NCBI GenBank assembly: GCA_018004935.1
Contig: JAGNBF010000019.1
Location: 1,634 to 58,165 of the forward strand
Reading direction: 5' to 3'
DNA: 56,532 nucleotides
Source: Chloroflexota bacterium
GTDB lineage: Bacteria > Chloroflexota > Anaerolineae > Promineifilales > Promineifilaceae
Positions 1-8,965 of the stretch are shown here, in pieces (position 1 is the first letter of the stretch; each line of letters begins with the position of its first letter). Both the position numbers and the translations under genes were made by a program. The notes beneath the pieces are model-generated. The model had not been told where the DNA came from, did no database searches, and was given only the letters and a program-made list of their open reading frames with translations.

Positions 1-500
1 CCCCACCCCTAACCCCGCCCCCAGGGGCGGGGAACTTTTCTAAAGGGCAATTTTCGGGGTCTTCGCCCCGAAAATTGCCCTGCATGGTTTTTCCCCCTTC
101 CCCCGGGGAAGGGGGCAGGGGGATGGGGATGCAGGGCAAACCCACCTTTCCCAGACGGAAACGTATATCCCCAATAGATACGAGTCCTTATTTTGCTCCC
201 ACCCCAGGGGCGGGGAACTTTCCTAAAGGGCAATTTTCGGGGTCTTCGCCCCGAAAATTGCCCTGCATGGTTTTTCCCCCTTCCCGGGGGAAGGGGGCAG
301 GGGGATGGGGATGCAGGGCAAACCCACCTTTCCCGGACGGGAACGTATATCCCCAATAGATACGAGTCCTTATTTTGCTCCCACCCCAGGGGCGGGGAAC
401 TTTCCTAAAGGGCAATTTTCGGGGTCTTCGCCCCGAAAATTGCCCTGCATGGTTTTTCCCCCTTCCCCCGGGGAAGGGGGCAGGGGGATGGGCGCATTTT
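1..500. repeat. Tandem array of hairpin elements, period about 183 bp
   Basis: About 2.7 copies of a 182-183 bp unit; the CCAGGGGCGGGG motif recurs at 21, 204 and 386. Each unit carries three dyads: a GGGGCGGGG/CCCCGCCCC hairpin, a hairpin with 15-nt arms (45-80, 228-263, 410-445) and a CCCCCTTCCC/GGGAAGGGGG hairpin, followed by a linker of about 70 bp. The open frames crossing it simply translate the repeat and I do not regard them as genes. The array belongs to the family seen at 7898, 9467, 14281, 16060, 19268, 31775 and 48890. Confidence 0.85.
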
Positions 501-612
501 CTCGAATAAACGATTACCTTAACAACCATTGCTTTCCCGTCCTTATCCGAGTAAATTGATAGCAGGTCAACATCCTTACCCAATCACAAATATACCAATA
601 ACGTTTCTCGCC

Positions 613-2820
613 ATGTCTAAATATCTTTACCTTCTCCTTTTTTTTCTACTCCTCACCGCCTGCGATCTGGTACCCCCAGTCGAAAATACCTACGATCTAT
701 CCACCCTCACCCCATTACCCACCGAACCGGGTGCAGGTACACCCACAGCCGTACCCGGGGGTGCCGAGGGCATTGCCCTTACCTTCTTCCACGCCTGGCA
801 AAATGAGGACTATCTGGGTATGTATAGCCTGCTTTCTCCTGGTAGCCAGGCCCTGATTGACAGCAACGCCTTCATTAACCGCTACACCGAAGCACTGGAT
901 ACAGCCCAGGTGACAGCAATGCAGAGTCAGCCGCTCGCCGCCTATCAAGAAGGGGAACGGGCGGAATTCCAGGTGCGGGTGACGTGGCAAACGAGCATCG
1001 TCGGGGATATTGTGCGGGATCACACAGTTGAACTGGTGTATAGCCAGGCGCGTTGGGGTATTTCCTGGAACGAAGGGCTGATTTTGCCGGAATTGGCCGG
1101 GGGAAACCGGCTGGCAATGCAACTGCGTAACCCGGCTCGCGCCAATGTGTATGACCGCAACGGCACCGCTTTAGCATTTCAGGGGTCGGCCTTCACATTA
1201 GGGGTTGTACCCGAACGCATCACCGATGAGGTGGGATTGCTTGCGGTGTTGACCCCTTTATTGGGCCAAACAGCTGAGGAGATAAAGGCCGAGTACGCGG
1301 CCGCGGCCCCTGATTGGCTCTGGCCAGTCGGTGATGTTACCACCGAAGCCTATCAAACTGCCTACCCCTCCCTGGAACCCTACCTACAATCTGGGGCGCT
1401 CCAGGCTACCGAACGCCTCACGCGCGTCTACCCTGAAGGCGTTGCCCCCCACATCGTCGGGTATACTGGCTACATCCCTGTCGAAATAGCCTCTGACTAC
1501 CTGAGCCAGGGATACCAGGGGGATGAAGTTGTGGGTTTAAGTGGCATTGAAGCCTGGGGGGAAGATTATCTTAACGGCGAACGCGGTGGCACGCTTACCG
1601 TCGTTGGCCCTAGTGGGGAATATGTCGCCACCCTGGCCGAACAGGAATCTCAACAGGCCCGCAGTGTCTACACCACACTGGACATGACCTTCCAACAAGC
1701 AGTACAGCAGGCGCTCACCGATGCCCTGAACACCTATCCTCAAGGTTCTTCAGGTGCCATTGTGGTCCTGGAAGTCAACACGGGCAAAGTTCTGGCCATG
1801 GCGAGCTATCCCACCTACGATCCCTCTATCTTCGATCCCCTCAACCCGAACGCTAACCTTGGTGCCATCCTTAATGATCCCAGCCAACCCCTACTTAATC
1901 GTGCCACCCAGGTCAACTTTCCGCCGGGTTCTATCTTCAAAATTGTGACCTTTTCTGCCGGGATGGCCAGCGGTTTATACACCCCGGATAGTGCCTATAC
2001 ATCTACTGGAACCTGGAATCGGTTGGGAGATGCCTATATTAAACGAGATTGGCGTCAGGGTGGGCACGGCACAATATCGCTACGCGAAGCGCTGGTCGTC
2101 TCCTGTAACTCGTGCTTTTATGACGTGGGTTACAATATTGATGGGGTAGATCAATGGCTCTTACCCAACACGGCCAATGCCTTTGGTTTTGGTCAGCCAA
2201 CCCAGATTCTGGGCATTAACGAAGTCCCGGGTTTTATCGGCAACCCCGATTGGAAAATGGAGACTTATGGTGAAGGTTGGTCTACGGGTGACACGGTGAA
2301 TATGTCTATCGGGCAGGGGTTTGTGGATGTGACGCCCCTGCAATTGGCCAATATGTTTGCCGCTCTGGCGAATGGGGGAACCCTGTACCGCCCCACGGTA
2401 ATTGATCGCATCGGCGCGGCCGCGAGTGCCCCTGAAGAGACCATCCCCCCCCAAATACTCGGCTCGTTGCCTATCAGTGCCGACATCCTGACCGCCATTC
2501 AACAAAGCCTGTTCCGCGTCACCACCGCCAATTCGGGTACGGCCACCGATAAATTCCTGGGGCTGGTCGTTCCCGTAGCCGGTAAAACTGGTACTGCCGA
2601 AGCGGCCAACTTCGGCCCACCCCATGCCTGGTTTGGCGGTTATGCCCCGGCTGGCCCCTATGTGCAGGCCGATGGTTCGGTTATTGACACCCCCCAGATT
2701 GCCGTTCTGGTCTTTGCCGAAAATGCCGGTGAAGGGTCTGCGGTATCTGCCCCCATCTTCCGCCGGGTCATTGAACTGTTTTACCAGATTACACCCTTAA
2801 CACCGTATCCCTGGTCGTGA
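613..2820 (+). CDS. Class B penicillin-binding protein (peptidoglycan D,D-transpeptidase), lipoprotein-like
   Basis: A 735-aa protein that should cross-link peptidoglycan stem peptides outside the membrane. The N-terminus is a hydrophobic segment ending in LLLTAC, a lipobox-like signal. It is followed by an NTF2-like MecA_N-type region (about 50-170), a dimerisation region, and a transpeptidase domain with all three catalytic motifs: SxxK at S440-K443, SCN at 497-499 and KTG at 658-660. I chose ATG 613 because the signal sequence starts there; the frame is open upstream from 529 into repeat DNA. The neighbours are not cell-wall genes, so this seems to be a single-gene unit. Family assignment is firm; the PBP2-like subtype is inference. 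Confidence 0.93.
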   Translation: MSKYLYLLLFFLLLTACDLVPPVENTYDLSTLTPLPTEPGAGTPTAVPGGAEGIALTFFHAWQNEDYLGMYSLLSPGSQALIDSNAFINRYTEALDTAQVTAMQSQPLAAYQEGERAEFQVRVTWQTSIVGDIVRDHTVELVYSQARWGISWNEGLILPELAGGNRLAMQLRNPARANVYDRNGTALAFQGSAFTLGVVPERITDEVGLLAVLTPLLGQTAEEIKAEYAAAAPDWLWPVGDVTTEAYQTAYPSLEPYLQSGALQATERLTRVYPEGVAPHIVGYTGYIPVEIASDYLSQGYQGDEVVGLSGIEAWGEDYLNGERGGTLTVVGPSGEYVATLAEQESQQARSVYTTLDMTFQQAVQQALTDALNTYPQGSSGAIVVLEVNTGKVLAMASYPTYDPSIFDPLNPNANLGAILNDPSQPLLNRATQVNFPPGSIFKIVTFSAGMASGLYTPDSAYTSTGTWNRLGDAYIKRDWRQGGHGTISLREALVVSCNSCFYDVGYNIDGVDQWLLPNTANAFGFGQPTQILGINEVPGFIGNPDWKMETYGEGWSTGDTVNMSIGQGFVDVTPLQLANMFAALANGGTLYRPTVIDRIGAAASAPEETIPPQILGSLPISADILTAIQQSLFRVTTANSGTATDKFLGLVVPVAGKTGTAEAANFGPPHAWFGGYAPAGPYVQADGSVIDTPQIAVLVFAENAGEGSAVSAPIFRRVIELFYQITPLTPYPWS

Positions 2821-3027
2821 ACCCTATGGATGAACAGGTTATTTATACGGTCAATATAACCGTTCAGTTGTGTAAATTCATTCACCAGCCCGCCTCGTCG
2901 CAAAACGACCGGGCTATCATGACAAAAGCCGTTGGCCTGGCGTTTTAGCCCGTAGGGTTTCGTCTATTTAGCCCGGCGTTTGACCGCCAGGCGGGTAACG
3001 AAACGCTTACCATTCCAAGGAGACTAT

Positions 3028-3690
3028 ATGCACCTTTATCTCATCCGCCACGGGCAAAGTTATGTCAATCTACCTGATTGGGAAGCCCCCTCACGCGCCG
3101 ATTTGGATGCCGGATTAACCGATTTGGGCCAGTTACAAGCGGCCGCGGTTGCTCAATGGCTCGTTGATCATCATTTACAGATAGATGCCCTTTATGCCAG
3201 TACGATGCGGCGGGCCAGAGAGACGGCGGGAGCTATCGCGGCCGCGACGCAAAAAGAGATCACCTGGCACGATTATCTACGTGAAATTGGCAACAACCGC
3301 AATAATCACACCCCCTATCCCAATGACGCCCTGCCTACCCTTTACCGCCCCTTTGCCACCCCGTTTACATCTCTAGTAGAAAATGAAAGTGACGGTGAAA
3401 CGTGGTATCACGCCCGCGGCCGCGCCGGGTTATTCTTACAGCATCTCCTCGACCAGCACGTGGGGCAAACGATCATCGCCATCGGTCATGGGGGCATCAT
3501 TAGCGCCATCTTCGACAACATCTGCAATGTGCCTTTGTGGCGGCAATGTAATCTCTGGTTAGCCAACACCAGTATCACCTACTTTGAATACGTAGACCGC
3601 CCCCATCCCCAAGAAACCTGGCGTCTCCACTTCCTGGGCCGCACCGAGCATTTGCAAAGTGTGTATGAAGCGGTGGGGGGAAGTGAATAG
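3028..3690 (+). CDS. Histidine phosphatase (phosphoglycerate mutase-like)
   Basis: A 220-aa member of the histidine phosphatase superfamily, which forms a phosphohistidine intermediate. The RHG motif lies at residues 8-10 (LIRHGQS) and the second catalytic histidine is in AIGHGG near residue 155. ATG 3028 is preceded by AAGGAG (3017-3022) at 5-nt spacing, so the longer frame from 2980 is rejected. The substrate cannot be read from sequence; a phosphosugar, nucleotide or cofactor phosphatase role is as likely as glycolytic mutase. A second, different member lies at 13522. Confidence 0.88.
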   Translation: MHLYLIRHGQSYVNLPDWEAPSRADLDAGLTDLGQLQAAAVAQWLVDHHLQIDALYASTMRRARETAGAIAAATQKEITWHDYLREIGNNRNNHTPYPNDALPTLYRPFATPFTSLVENESDGETWYHARGRAGLFLQHLLDQHVGQTIIAIGHGGIISAIFDNICNVPLWRQCNLWLANTSITYFEYVDRPHPQETWRLHFLGRTEHLQSVYEAVGGSE

Positions 3691-3780
3691 GAGTATACCC
3701 ACGTTTTGTGGGAGACCTGACAGGTTTCTAAAACCTGTCAGGTCTGTGCCCCACGATTTATGGGTATACTCAGTGGACAG
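3691..3780. repeat. Hairpin repeat (GACCTGACAGGTT type), copy 1
   Basis: It starts directly after the stop codon of the phosphatase. GACCTGACAGGTTT pairs with AAACCTGTCAGGTC, and outer arms GAGTATACCC/GGGTATACTC enclose the whole unit. A second copy with the same outer arms is at 47489-47574. The position suggests it could end transcription, but there is no T tract. Confidence 0.8.
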
Positions 3781-3824
3781 GGGATAGTGGGCAGTGGGGC
3801 AGTTATTGGTTATTGTGTAGCGTT

Positions 3825-3880
3825 CCCCACTCCCCACTCCCCATTCCCCATTCCCCATTCACCATTCCCCACTCCCCATT
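3825..3880 (+). repeat. Heptamer tandem repeat CCCCA(C/T)T, 8 units
   Basis: Eight consecutive 7-bp units: CCCCACT twice, CCCCATT three times, then CACCATT, CCCCACT and CCCCATT. The array ends 3 nt before the ATG of the crotonase gene. It occupies the place where a Shine-Dalgarno site would be, and no purine-rich site is visible. Confidence 0.9.
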
Positions 3881-3883
3881 CCC

Positions 3884-4672
3884 ATGAACGCCTACACCCC
3901 CCTCTCTCCTCTCACCCTTGAAAAGAACGGCCCCATTACCACGATCACCCTCAGCCGCCCGGAAGTGAAAAATGCGGTAGATGGCCCAACCGCGGCCGCG
4001 CTCGCTACGGCTTTCCGGGCTTTCGATGCCGACGACTCGGCTCTGGTAGGGGTTTTGCACGGGGCCAATGGCACATTTTGCGCCGGAGCCGACCTCAAAG
4101 CAATGGCCGACGACTCCCGCCGCAATCATCTGCAACCCGACGGGGATGGCCCGATGGGGCCAACCCGGCTGATTCTGTCCAAGCCGGTCATTGCCGCCAT
4201 TTCCGGTTATGCTGTGGCCGGGGGGTTAGAGATGGCTCTCTGGTGCGATTTGCGTGTCATGGAAGAAGATGCAGTACTGGGCGTGTTCTGCCGTCGTTGG
4301 GGTGTGCCGCTCATTGATGGCGGCACTGTCCGCCTGCCCCGGCTCATCGGCCTGAGCCGTGCCCTGGATTTGATCCTCACCGGTCGTCCCGTTCACGCCG
4401 ACGAAGCGTTGCTGATGGGGTTGGTGAATCGGGTTGTGCCATCCGGCCAGGCGCGACAGGCGGCAGAAGCATTGGCCCGACAATTGGCCCAGTTCCCCCA
4501 GGCCTGTTTACGCTCAGATCGGTTGTCGGCGTATGAACAAGAGGGGATGCGCGTCGCGGCCGCGCTCGCCAACGAATTTCAGCATGGGTTACAAACTATC
4601 CGGGCCAGTGGGTTAACCGGGGTACAACGGTTTGTCCAGGGGGACGGACGGCATGGGGTCTTTAACGATTAA
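3884..4672 (+). CDS. Enoyl-CoA hydratase/isomerase (crotonase) family protein
   Basis: A 262-aa crotonase-fold protein. The CoA-binding and oxyanion-hole segments are present: CAGADLKAM near residue 66 and GYAVAGGLEMAL near 108. Where hydratases carry the two catalytic glutamates, this protein reads VFCRRWGVPLIDGG, so both glutamates appear replaced. Dehydratase, hydrolase or isomerase activity is therefore as likely as hydration. It overlaps the convergent permease gene by 11 bp. The start codon follows a CCCCATT heptamer array with no visible Shine-Dalgarno site. Confidence 0.85.
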   Translation: MNAYTPLSPLTLEKNGPITTITLSRPEVKNAVDGPTAAALATAFRAFDADDSALVGVLHGANGTFCAGADLKAMADDSRRNHLQPDGDGPMGPTRLILSKPVIAAISGYAVAGGLEMALWCDLRVMEEDAVLGVFCRRWGVPLIDGGTVRLPRLIGLSRALDLILTGRPVHADEALLMGLVNRVVPSGQARQAAEALARQLAQFPQACLRSDRLSAYEQEGMRVAAALANEFQHGLQTIRASGLTGVQRFVQGDGRHGVFND

Positions 4673-5318
4673 CCGTTTTCGTGCGTTCGGCGCGGCGAAT
4701 GCGGCCGCGGACATCAAAATATCGCTCTGTCCCCAGTAATACCCCATTCAGCCCCAACGCCAACACCGCCACCACCACCGACCCAGCCACAATTTTGTCG
4801 TACCGGTTCTGGGCAATCCCATCAAAGAGCAACGTCCCTAACCCCCCGGCGGCAAACTTCGCCCCCACCGTGGCAATCGCCACCGCCACCACCGCCGCAA
4901 TCCGCAACCCCGCCAAAATGACTGGCAGAGCTAACGGTAACTGCACCCGCCACCACCTCTGCCAGCCACTCATGCCTAACCCCGTTGCCGCTTCCAACAC
5001 CTCGGCGGGAATACCCTGCAATCCTACCACCGTATTCCGCACCAGGATAATCTGGGTGTACAGGATTAAAGCCACCACCACCGTCGTCCGGTTCAGGCCA
5101 AACAGGGGCAGGAGCAAAATAAGCAGAGCGATGCTAGGCACAGTGTACAAGATGCCCAACACCCCCATCACCGGCGTGGCCCAGCGGGGATACCGCACCA
5201 ACACCACCCCCAAGGGCACCGCCAACAAGGTGGCAATGACCAACGCCGTGACCGTCATGCTCAAATGCTGACCGATGAGGCGAAGAATGATGGTGGGATT
5301 GGTGAGGATGTAGGTCAT
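4662..5318 (-). CDS. Osmoprotectant (glycine betaine/choline) ABC transporter permease, OpuCB-like
   Basis: A 218-aa integral membrane permease of the BPD_transp_1 type with about five hydrophobic segments. The cytoplasmic coupling motif region reads EAATGLGMSGWQRW, followed by VQLPLALPVILAGLR. Small paired permeases with this motif belong to the OpuC/OpuB/YehWY group importing glycine betaine, choline or related compounds. It is the last gene of a minus-strand cluster, separated from the ATPase gene by 533 bp of repeats, so it may need its own promoter. The C-terminus ends with basic residues. Confidence 0.88.
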   Translation of the reverse strand: MTYILTNPTIILRLIGQHLSMTVTALVIATLLAVPLGVVLVRYPRWATPVMGVLGILYTVPSIALLILLLPLFGLNRTTVVVALILYTQIILVRNTVVGLQGIPAEVLEAATGLGMSGWQRWWRVQLPLALPVILAGLRIAAVVAVAIATVGAKFAAGGLGTLLFDGIAQNRYDKIVAGSVVVAVLALGLNGVLLGTERYFDVRGRIRRAERTKTVNR

Positions 5319-5851
5319 TGCGAAAGGGTTATTGCTGGGGATATAGGATGTGTTGCAATAATTAACGGTTGGTAACTATTCAGACCCTAAAGGTTTTGAC
5401 CTCTGGTGATTCTGGCCTCATGTTAATCAAAACCTTTAGGGTCTCTCTGGCAAAAGTGCCACCTGAATAGTTACAACGGTTGAATTGTTGGGCGTGGTTC
5501 AAAAGTCGGCAAACGGTGCTTAACAATTTGTAGGGCGATTTTGTAATTCGCCCACTGGACGATTTACAAAATCGTCCTACAGATTTGTAAAGCTAACCTG
5601 AACCATGCCAATTGTTGTATCTATACAGCCCCTCACCCTAACCCGCTCCCCAGGGAGAGGGAACTAACTCCCCTCTCCTTCTGCGGGAGAGGGGTCGGGG
5701 GTGAGGGTCAGCGGTTTCACCTTCTCATTCCCCGCCGAGTGTGGGAGTATGTTGTGACACCTGAATCGTTACCACCCATTAATTATTTTCTCCTCGGTGT
5801 GGCTCGGTGGGGACACCGGCCACAGCGCGTAAGTCCTAAATTATTATCTCC
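5319..5851. repeat. Gene-free stretch with three palindromic repeats
   Basis: It holds (a) a perfect 17-bp inverted repeat, GACCCTAAAGGTTTTGA at 5383-5399 and its complement at 5427-5443, framed by outer arms TAACTATTCAG/CTGAATAGTTA; (b) 5497-5607, a GTAGG...CCTAC cruciform unit whose reverse complement, including flanks, recurs at 52562-52676; and (c) a REP-like CCCTCACC...GGTGAGGG element at 5632-5708, also found at 54732-54812. No gene is evident. Confidence 0.8.
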
Positions 5852-6802
5852 TCACCCAGCAGTTAGTTGAATGCCGCGTAGCGTCAGCAGGCCAATCGGT
5901 TTGTCCTGTTCCAGGACGATGAGGGCATGTTGGTCGGTGCGTAGGAGCAGGGAAAGGGCCTGGCGCAGATTTTCATCGCAGGAGACGGTGGGGTGGCCGT
6001 CGGGTTGGAAATGGGGGGGGATGGGTTCCATCGCGGCCGCGACCCTGAGCATACTCAACTGCCGCACAATATCATCCGCCCCGATCAGCGCGTGAACAAA
6101 CTCATCTGCCGGGCGGCGGAGCAGGTCAAACGGCGCATCATACTGCACCACCTTACCCGCCCGCATCACCACAATCCTATCTGCCAGCCGCAACGCCTCT
6201 TCCACATCATGCGTCACAAACAAAATCGTCTTCTTCAGTTTACGTTGCAAATCCAACAGAGCATTTTGTAAACCGGTACGCGTAATCGCATCCACCGCCC
6301 CAAACGGCTCATCCATCAAAATCAGCCCCGGATCACCCGCCAGGGCACGTGCCACCCCCACCCGTTGCCGTTGCCCCCCCGACATCTGCGCCGGATAACG
6401 TTCCCGGTATTCATCCGGGGGCAAATCCACCAATTCCAGCAACGCATCCACCCGTTGCCGAATACGCTCCGGCTCCCAACCAAGCAGTGAGGGCACAACC
6501 GCCACATTTTGCGCCACGGACATATGGGGAAACAGCCCAATCTGCTGAATCACATAGCCGATTTGCCGTCGTAATTGCACTGGCTCAACCTGGCGAATAT
6601 CCTGCCCCCCCAGCCAGATCGTGCCGCTGGTAGGTTCAATCAACCGGTTGACCATCTTCAGCAGGGTCGTTTTACCACACCCTGATGGCCCTAACAACAC
6701 CACAAAACTCCCTTCAGCCACCTCAAAATCAACCCCATCCACCGCCGGGCGCGGGGCATTGCTGTATTGTTTGTATACGTTGGCGAAATGGATGGTGGTC
6801 AT
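5852..6802 (-). CDS. Osmoprotectant ABC transporter ATP-binding protein with C-terminal CBS region, OpuCA/ProV family
   Basis: A 316-aa ATPase that powers the importer encoded around it. Walker A is GPSGCGKT (about 36-43), the signature is MSGGQRQRVGVARAL, Walker B is LILMDEPFGAVD and the H-loop is FVTHD. After residue 240 comes a region ending in QHALIVLEQDKPIGLLTLRG, resembling one CBS motif; OpuCA uses CBS pairs as ionic-strength sensors, so a single or degenerate CBS would be unusual. ATG 6802 starts the conserved MTTIHFANV; an upstream in-frame Met at 6838 adds 12 poorly conserved-looking residues. The binding-protein gene lies 75 bp upstream. Confidence 0.92.
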   Translation of the reverse strand: MTTIHFANVYKQYSNAPRPAVDGVDFEVAEGSFVVLLGPSGCGKTTLLKMVNRLIEPTSGTIWLGGQDIRQVEPVQLRRQIGYVIQQIGLFPHMSVAQNVAVVPSLLGWEPERIRQRVDALLELVDLPPDEYRERYPAQMSGGQRQRVGVARALAGDPGLILMDEPFGAVDAITRTGLQNALLDLQRKLKKTILFVTHDVEEALRLADRIVVMRAGKVVQYDAPFDLLRRPADEFVHALIGADDIVRQLSMLRVAAAMEPIPPHFQPDGHPTVSCDENLRQALSLLLRTDQHALIVLEQDKPIGLLTLRGIQLTAG

Positions 6803-6877
6803 AAATACCGATGGAAAGAGTGAGAGACTGGTTTTCACGTTCCAATCTCTCAGTCTCTTAATCTTTCACTCTTTTAA

Positions 6878-7786
6878 CTACTCTTCAATCAACCCTTCTT
6901 GCACTAAGAACTCCCGAGCCACATCCGCCGGTTCGCGGCCATTGCCAGAGACTTCATTATTTAACCGTTGCATCGTAGCGTCTGTCAACAAGGAAGCCAG
7001 GGCGTTGAGCACATCGGCCACATCGGGATTTTCATCCAACACAGCCTGACGAATCACCGGGGCGATCTGATAAGGGGGGTATAACCCTTTGTCATCTACC
7101 AATGAGACCAGATCATAGGCGGCCAATTCGCCATCCGTACCAAAAGCCACAACCACATCCGCTTCCCCATTGAGCAGAGCCTGGTAGCGCAGACCGGGAT
7201 CAACGGTCAGGAAGTTGGCAAACTCGAACTCGCCATAAACACTTTTCAGGCCGGGAATACCATCTTCCCGTTCAGCAAATTCGGGGGGGCCAATGAGAAC
7301 CAGTTCATCAGCGTGGGCCACCATATCCGAGAAGGTGGTGATGCCCAGTTCGGCGGCGCGGCCGCGGGTCATCGCCAAGGCCTGCGTGTTGTTCATCGGG
7401 GCCGGGTCCAGCCAGGTCAGGTCAAACTGTTCGGCATAAGCTTCCTTTACTGCCTCAAACACCGCCGCCGGATCACTCATCACGTCCATTTTTAGCACAG
7501 TCAACAGCCCCGTACCTGTATATTCAGGGTACACATCAATTTCTTCATTGAGCAACGCTTCATGAGCAATGGGCGTACCACCAAGGTTGATTTTACGCTC
7601 GACCGTATATCCGGCATCTTCTAACAACAAAGCATACATCTCACCAATAATGAATTGCTCGGTGAAGTCTTTAGACGCCACAACGATTGTCCCTTTATTG
7701 CCGCCGCCGCAACTGGTCAGGGCCAGTGTGAGCAACAACAACAAAGGCATGAGTAACCATTTCATTGTCTGATTTCTACCTTTCAT
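6878..7786 (-). CDS. Osmoprotectant ABC transporter substrate-binding lipoprotein, OpuCC/OsmX-like
   Basis: A 302-aa extracellular binding protein that should deliver glycine betaine, choline or carnitine to the permeases. The signal ends in LALTSCGGG, a lipobox with the lipidated Cys near residue 26. The start of the mature domain (VASKDFTEQFIIGEMYALLLED) and YPEYTGTGL are hallmarks of the OpuAC/ProX family. ATG 7786 is preceded by AAGGAAGG; a second ATG at 7765 with AAAGG upstream would give a tidier signal peptide. The next gene in the transcription direction is the ATPase. Confidence 0.92.
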   Translation of the reverse strand: MKGRNQTMKWLLMPLLLLLTLALTSCGGGNKGTIVVASKDFTEQFIIGEMYALLLEDAGYTVERKINLGGTPIAHEALLNEEIDVYPEYTGTGLLTVLKMDVMSDPAAVFEAVKEAYAEQFDLTWLDPAPMNNTQALAMTRGRAAELGITTFSDMVAHADELVLIGPPEFAEREDGIPGLKSVYGEFEFANFLTVDPGLRYQALLNGEADVVVAFGTDGELAAYDLVSLVDDKGLYPPYQIAPVIRQAVLDENPDVADVLNALASLLTDATMQRLNNEVSGNGREPADVAREFLVQEGLIEE

Positions 7787-7897
7787 AGGGTTTCCTTCCT
7801 TAAGAATCTAGTGAAACAAAGAAAAACCTCTCCGCAATTCTCCTGCGGGGAGAGGGAAAACGAGGGAGGTATTTATACGGGTACTCGTTCCACGCTC

Positions 7898-8098
7898 TTG
7901 TCGTTTAAAAAATTAATCAGGTAATGGAATCTCCCCCACCCCTAACCCCGCCCCCAGGGGCGGGGAACTTTTCTAAGGGGCATTTTTCGGGGCGAATGCC
8001 CCGAAAAATGCCCCATGGGAATTCCCCCCTGCCCTCGGGAATCGGCAGGGGGGATGGGGTCAATGAAGGCGTTACCCGATTAAAAATTTAATGAACAA
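7898..8098. mobile_element. TTGT...ACAA miniature element E1 (201 bp), complete
   Basis: The ends are imperfect inverted repeats of about 29 bp (TTGTCGTTTAAAAAATTAAT against TTGTTCATTAAATTTTTAAT). Inside are the GGGGCGGGG hairpin, a variable-stem hairpin (7977-8014) and the CCCC/GGGG hairpin. The flanks CCACGCTC and CTGCGTGG form an inverted repeat that is uninterrupted at about 44889-44912, an apparent empty site. The same base (C) borders both ends. It sits between two genes of the osmoprotectant operon and encodes nothing. Confidence 0.85.
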
Positions 8099-8099
8099 C

Positions 8100-8326
8100 T
8101 GCGTGGAATGCTCTCTGCGACGCTCTGCGTCGTGTAGGAGGCAGAGCGTGGGAATAAGTTCGGACACCTGTATCAATACCGAGGGAGAACGTGGACATGC
8201 GAATAGTGAATGGTGAATGGTGAATGGTGAATGGTAAATGGGAAACGCCAAACAACAACCAATAACTGCCCACTACTCACTACTCCCTACTCCCTACTCG
8301 CTGTTTACTGTTTACTGTCCCCTGTC
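8100..8326. repeat. Short repeats between binding-protein and permease genes
   Basis: Contains an inverted CTCTGCG/CGCAGAG region (about 8105-8150), ATGGTGAATGGTGA short tandem repeats (8206-8238) and a heptamer tract of ACTACTC/CCTACTC units (8274-8300) just beyond the stop codon of the neighbouring permease gene. No gene seen. Confidence 0.7.
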
Positions 8327-8965
8327 CTACACTGGTGGCTGGAGTCGCTTCTGCACCCGCCCCAGTCCCACATCCGCCAGCAGGGTGAGCAAAGCCACGG
8401 GCACGGCTCCGACCAAAAGGATGGCGATGTCGTACAGAGCGAAGCCGCGCACGACAAAGAGGCCCAGGCCGCCAATGCCGATGAAGGCGGCTAAGGTGGC
8501 ACTGGCGATGACTTCGGTGGTGGCGGTGCGGATTCCGGCAATGATGACGGGCAGAGCCAACGGCGTTTCGATGTAGCGCAAAATCTGCCAGGATGTCATG
8601 CCCATCCCCAAAGCGGCTTCTTTGATGGCCGGGCTGATGGTGCGATAGGCGGCATCGGTATTGATAAGGATGGGTGGTAAAGCCAGAATAGTCAGGGCGA
8701 GGGAAGCCGAGGTAAAGGACAGGCCAAAGTAGGGAATTGCCAGGAAAAGAACAGCCAGACTGGGCACGACGCGCAAGGCGTTGCTGGTGTTTAAGAACAG
8801 GACCGCGGCCGCGTCCGAGCGGCTCGTCCACACCCCCAGGGGTACACACAGGGCCACCGCCACCCCCAACGCTAACCCAACCAGGGCCAGGTGCTGACGG
8901 ATGGCCAGGGCTAACTCAGTGGTGTGCGCGGCCGCATAACGGAGAGCTTCCATGATTAATTCCAT
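8327..8965 (-). CDS. Osmoprotectant ABC transporter permease, OpuCD-like
   Basis: A 212-aa membrane permease and the likely first gene of the importer cluster. Several hydrophobic segments are visible, with the coupling region EAALGMGMTSWQILRY followed by IETPLALPVIIAGIRT, matching the companion permease at 4662. OpuC-type importers use two different permeases, and here they bracket the ATPase and binding-protein genes. A 540-bp repeat block, including element E1, separates it from the binding-protein gene. Two GCGGCCGC octamers lie in its N-terminal half. Confidence 0.88.
   Translation of the reverse strand: MELIMEALRYAAAHTTELALAIRQHLALVGLALGVAVALCVPLGVWTSRSDAAAVLFLNTSNALRVVPSLAVLFLAIPYFGLSFTSASLALTILALPPILINTDAAYRTISPAIKEAALGMGMTSWQILRYIETPLALPVIIAGIRTATTEVIASATLAAFIGIGGLGLFVVRGFALYDIAILLVGAVPVALLTLLADVGLGRVQKRLQPPV

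Noticed and set aside
9-583. Open frames of up to 131 codons at the window start
   Set aside because: Proline- and arginine-rich translations of the hairpin tandem repeat in both directions.
4681-5271. 196-codon frame on the plus strand
   Set aside because: It is antisense to the osmoprotectant permease gene, whose family match and membrane segments are clear.
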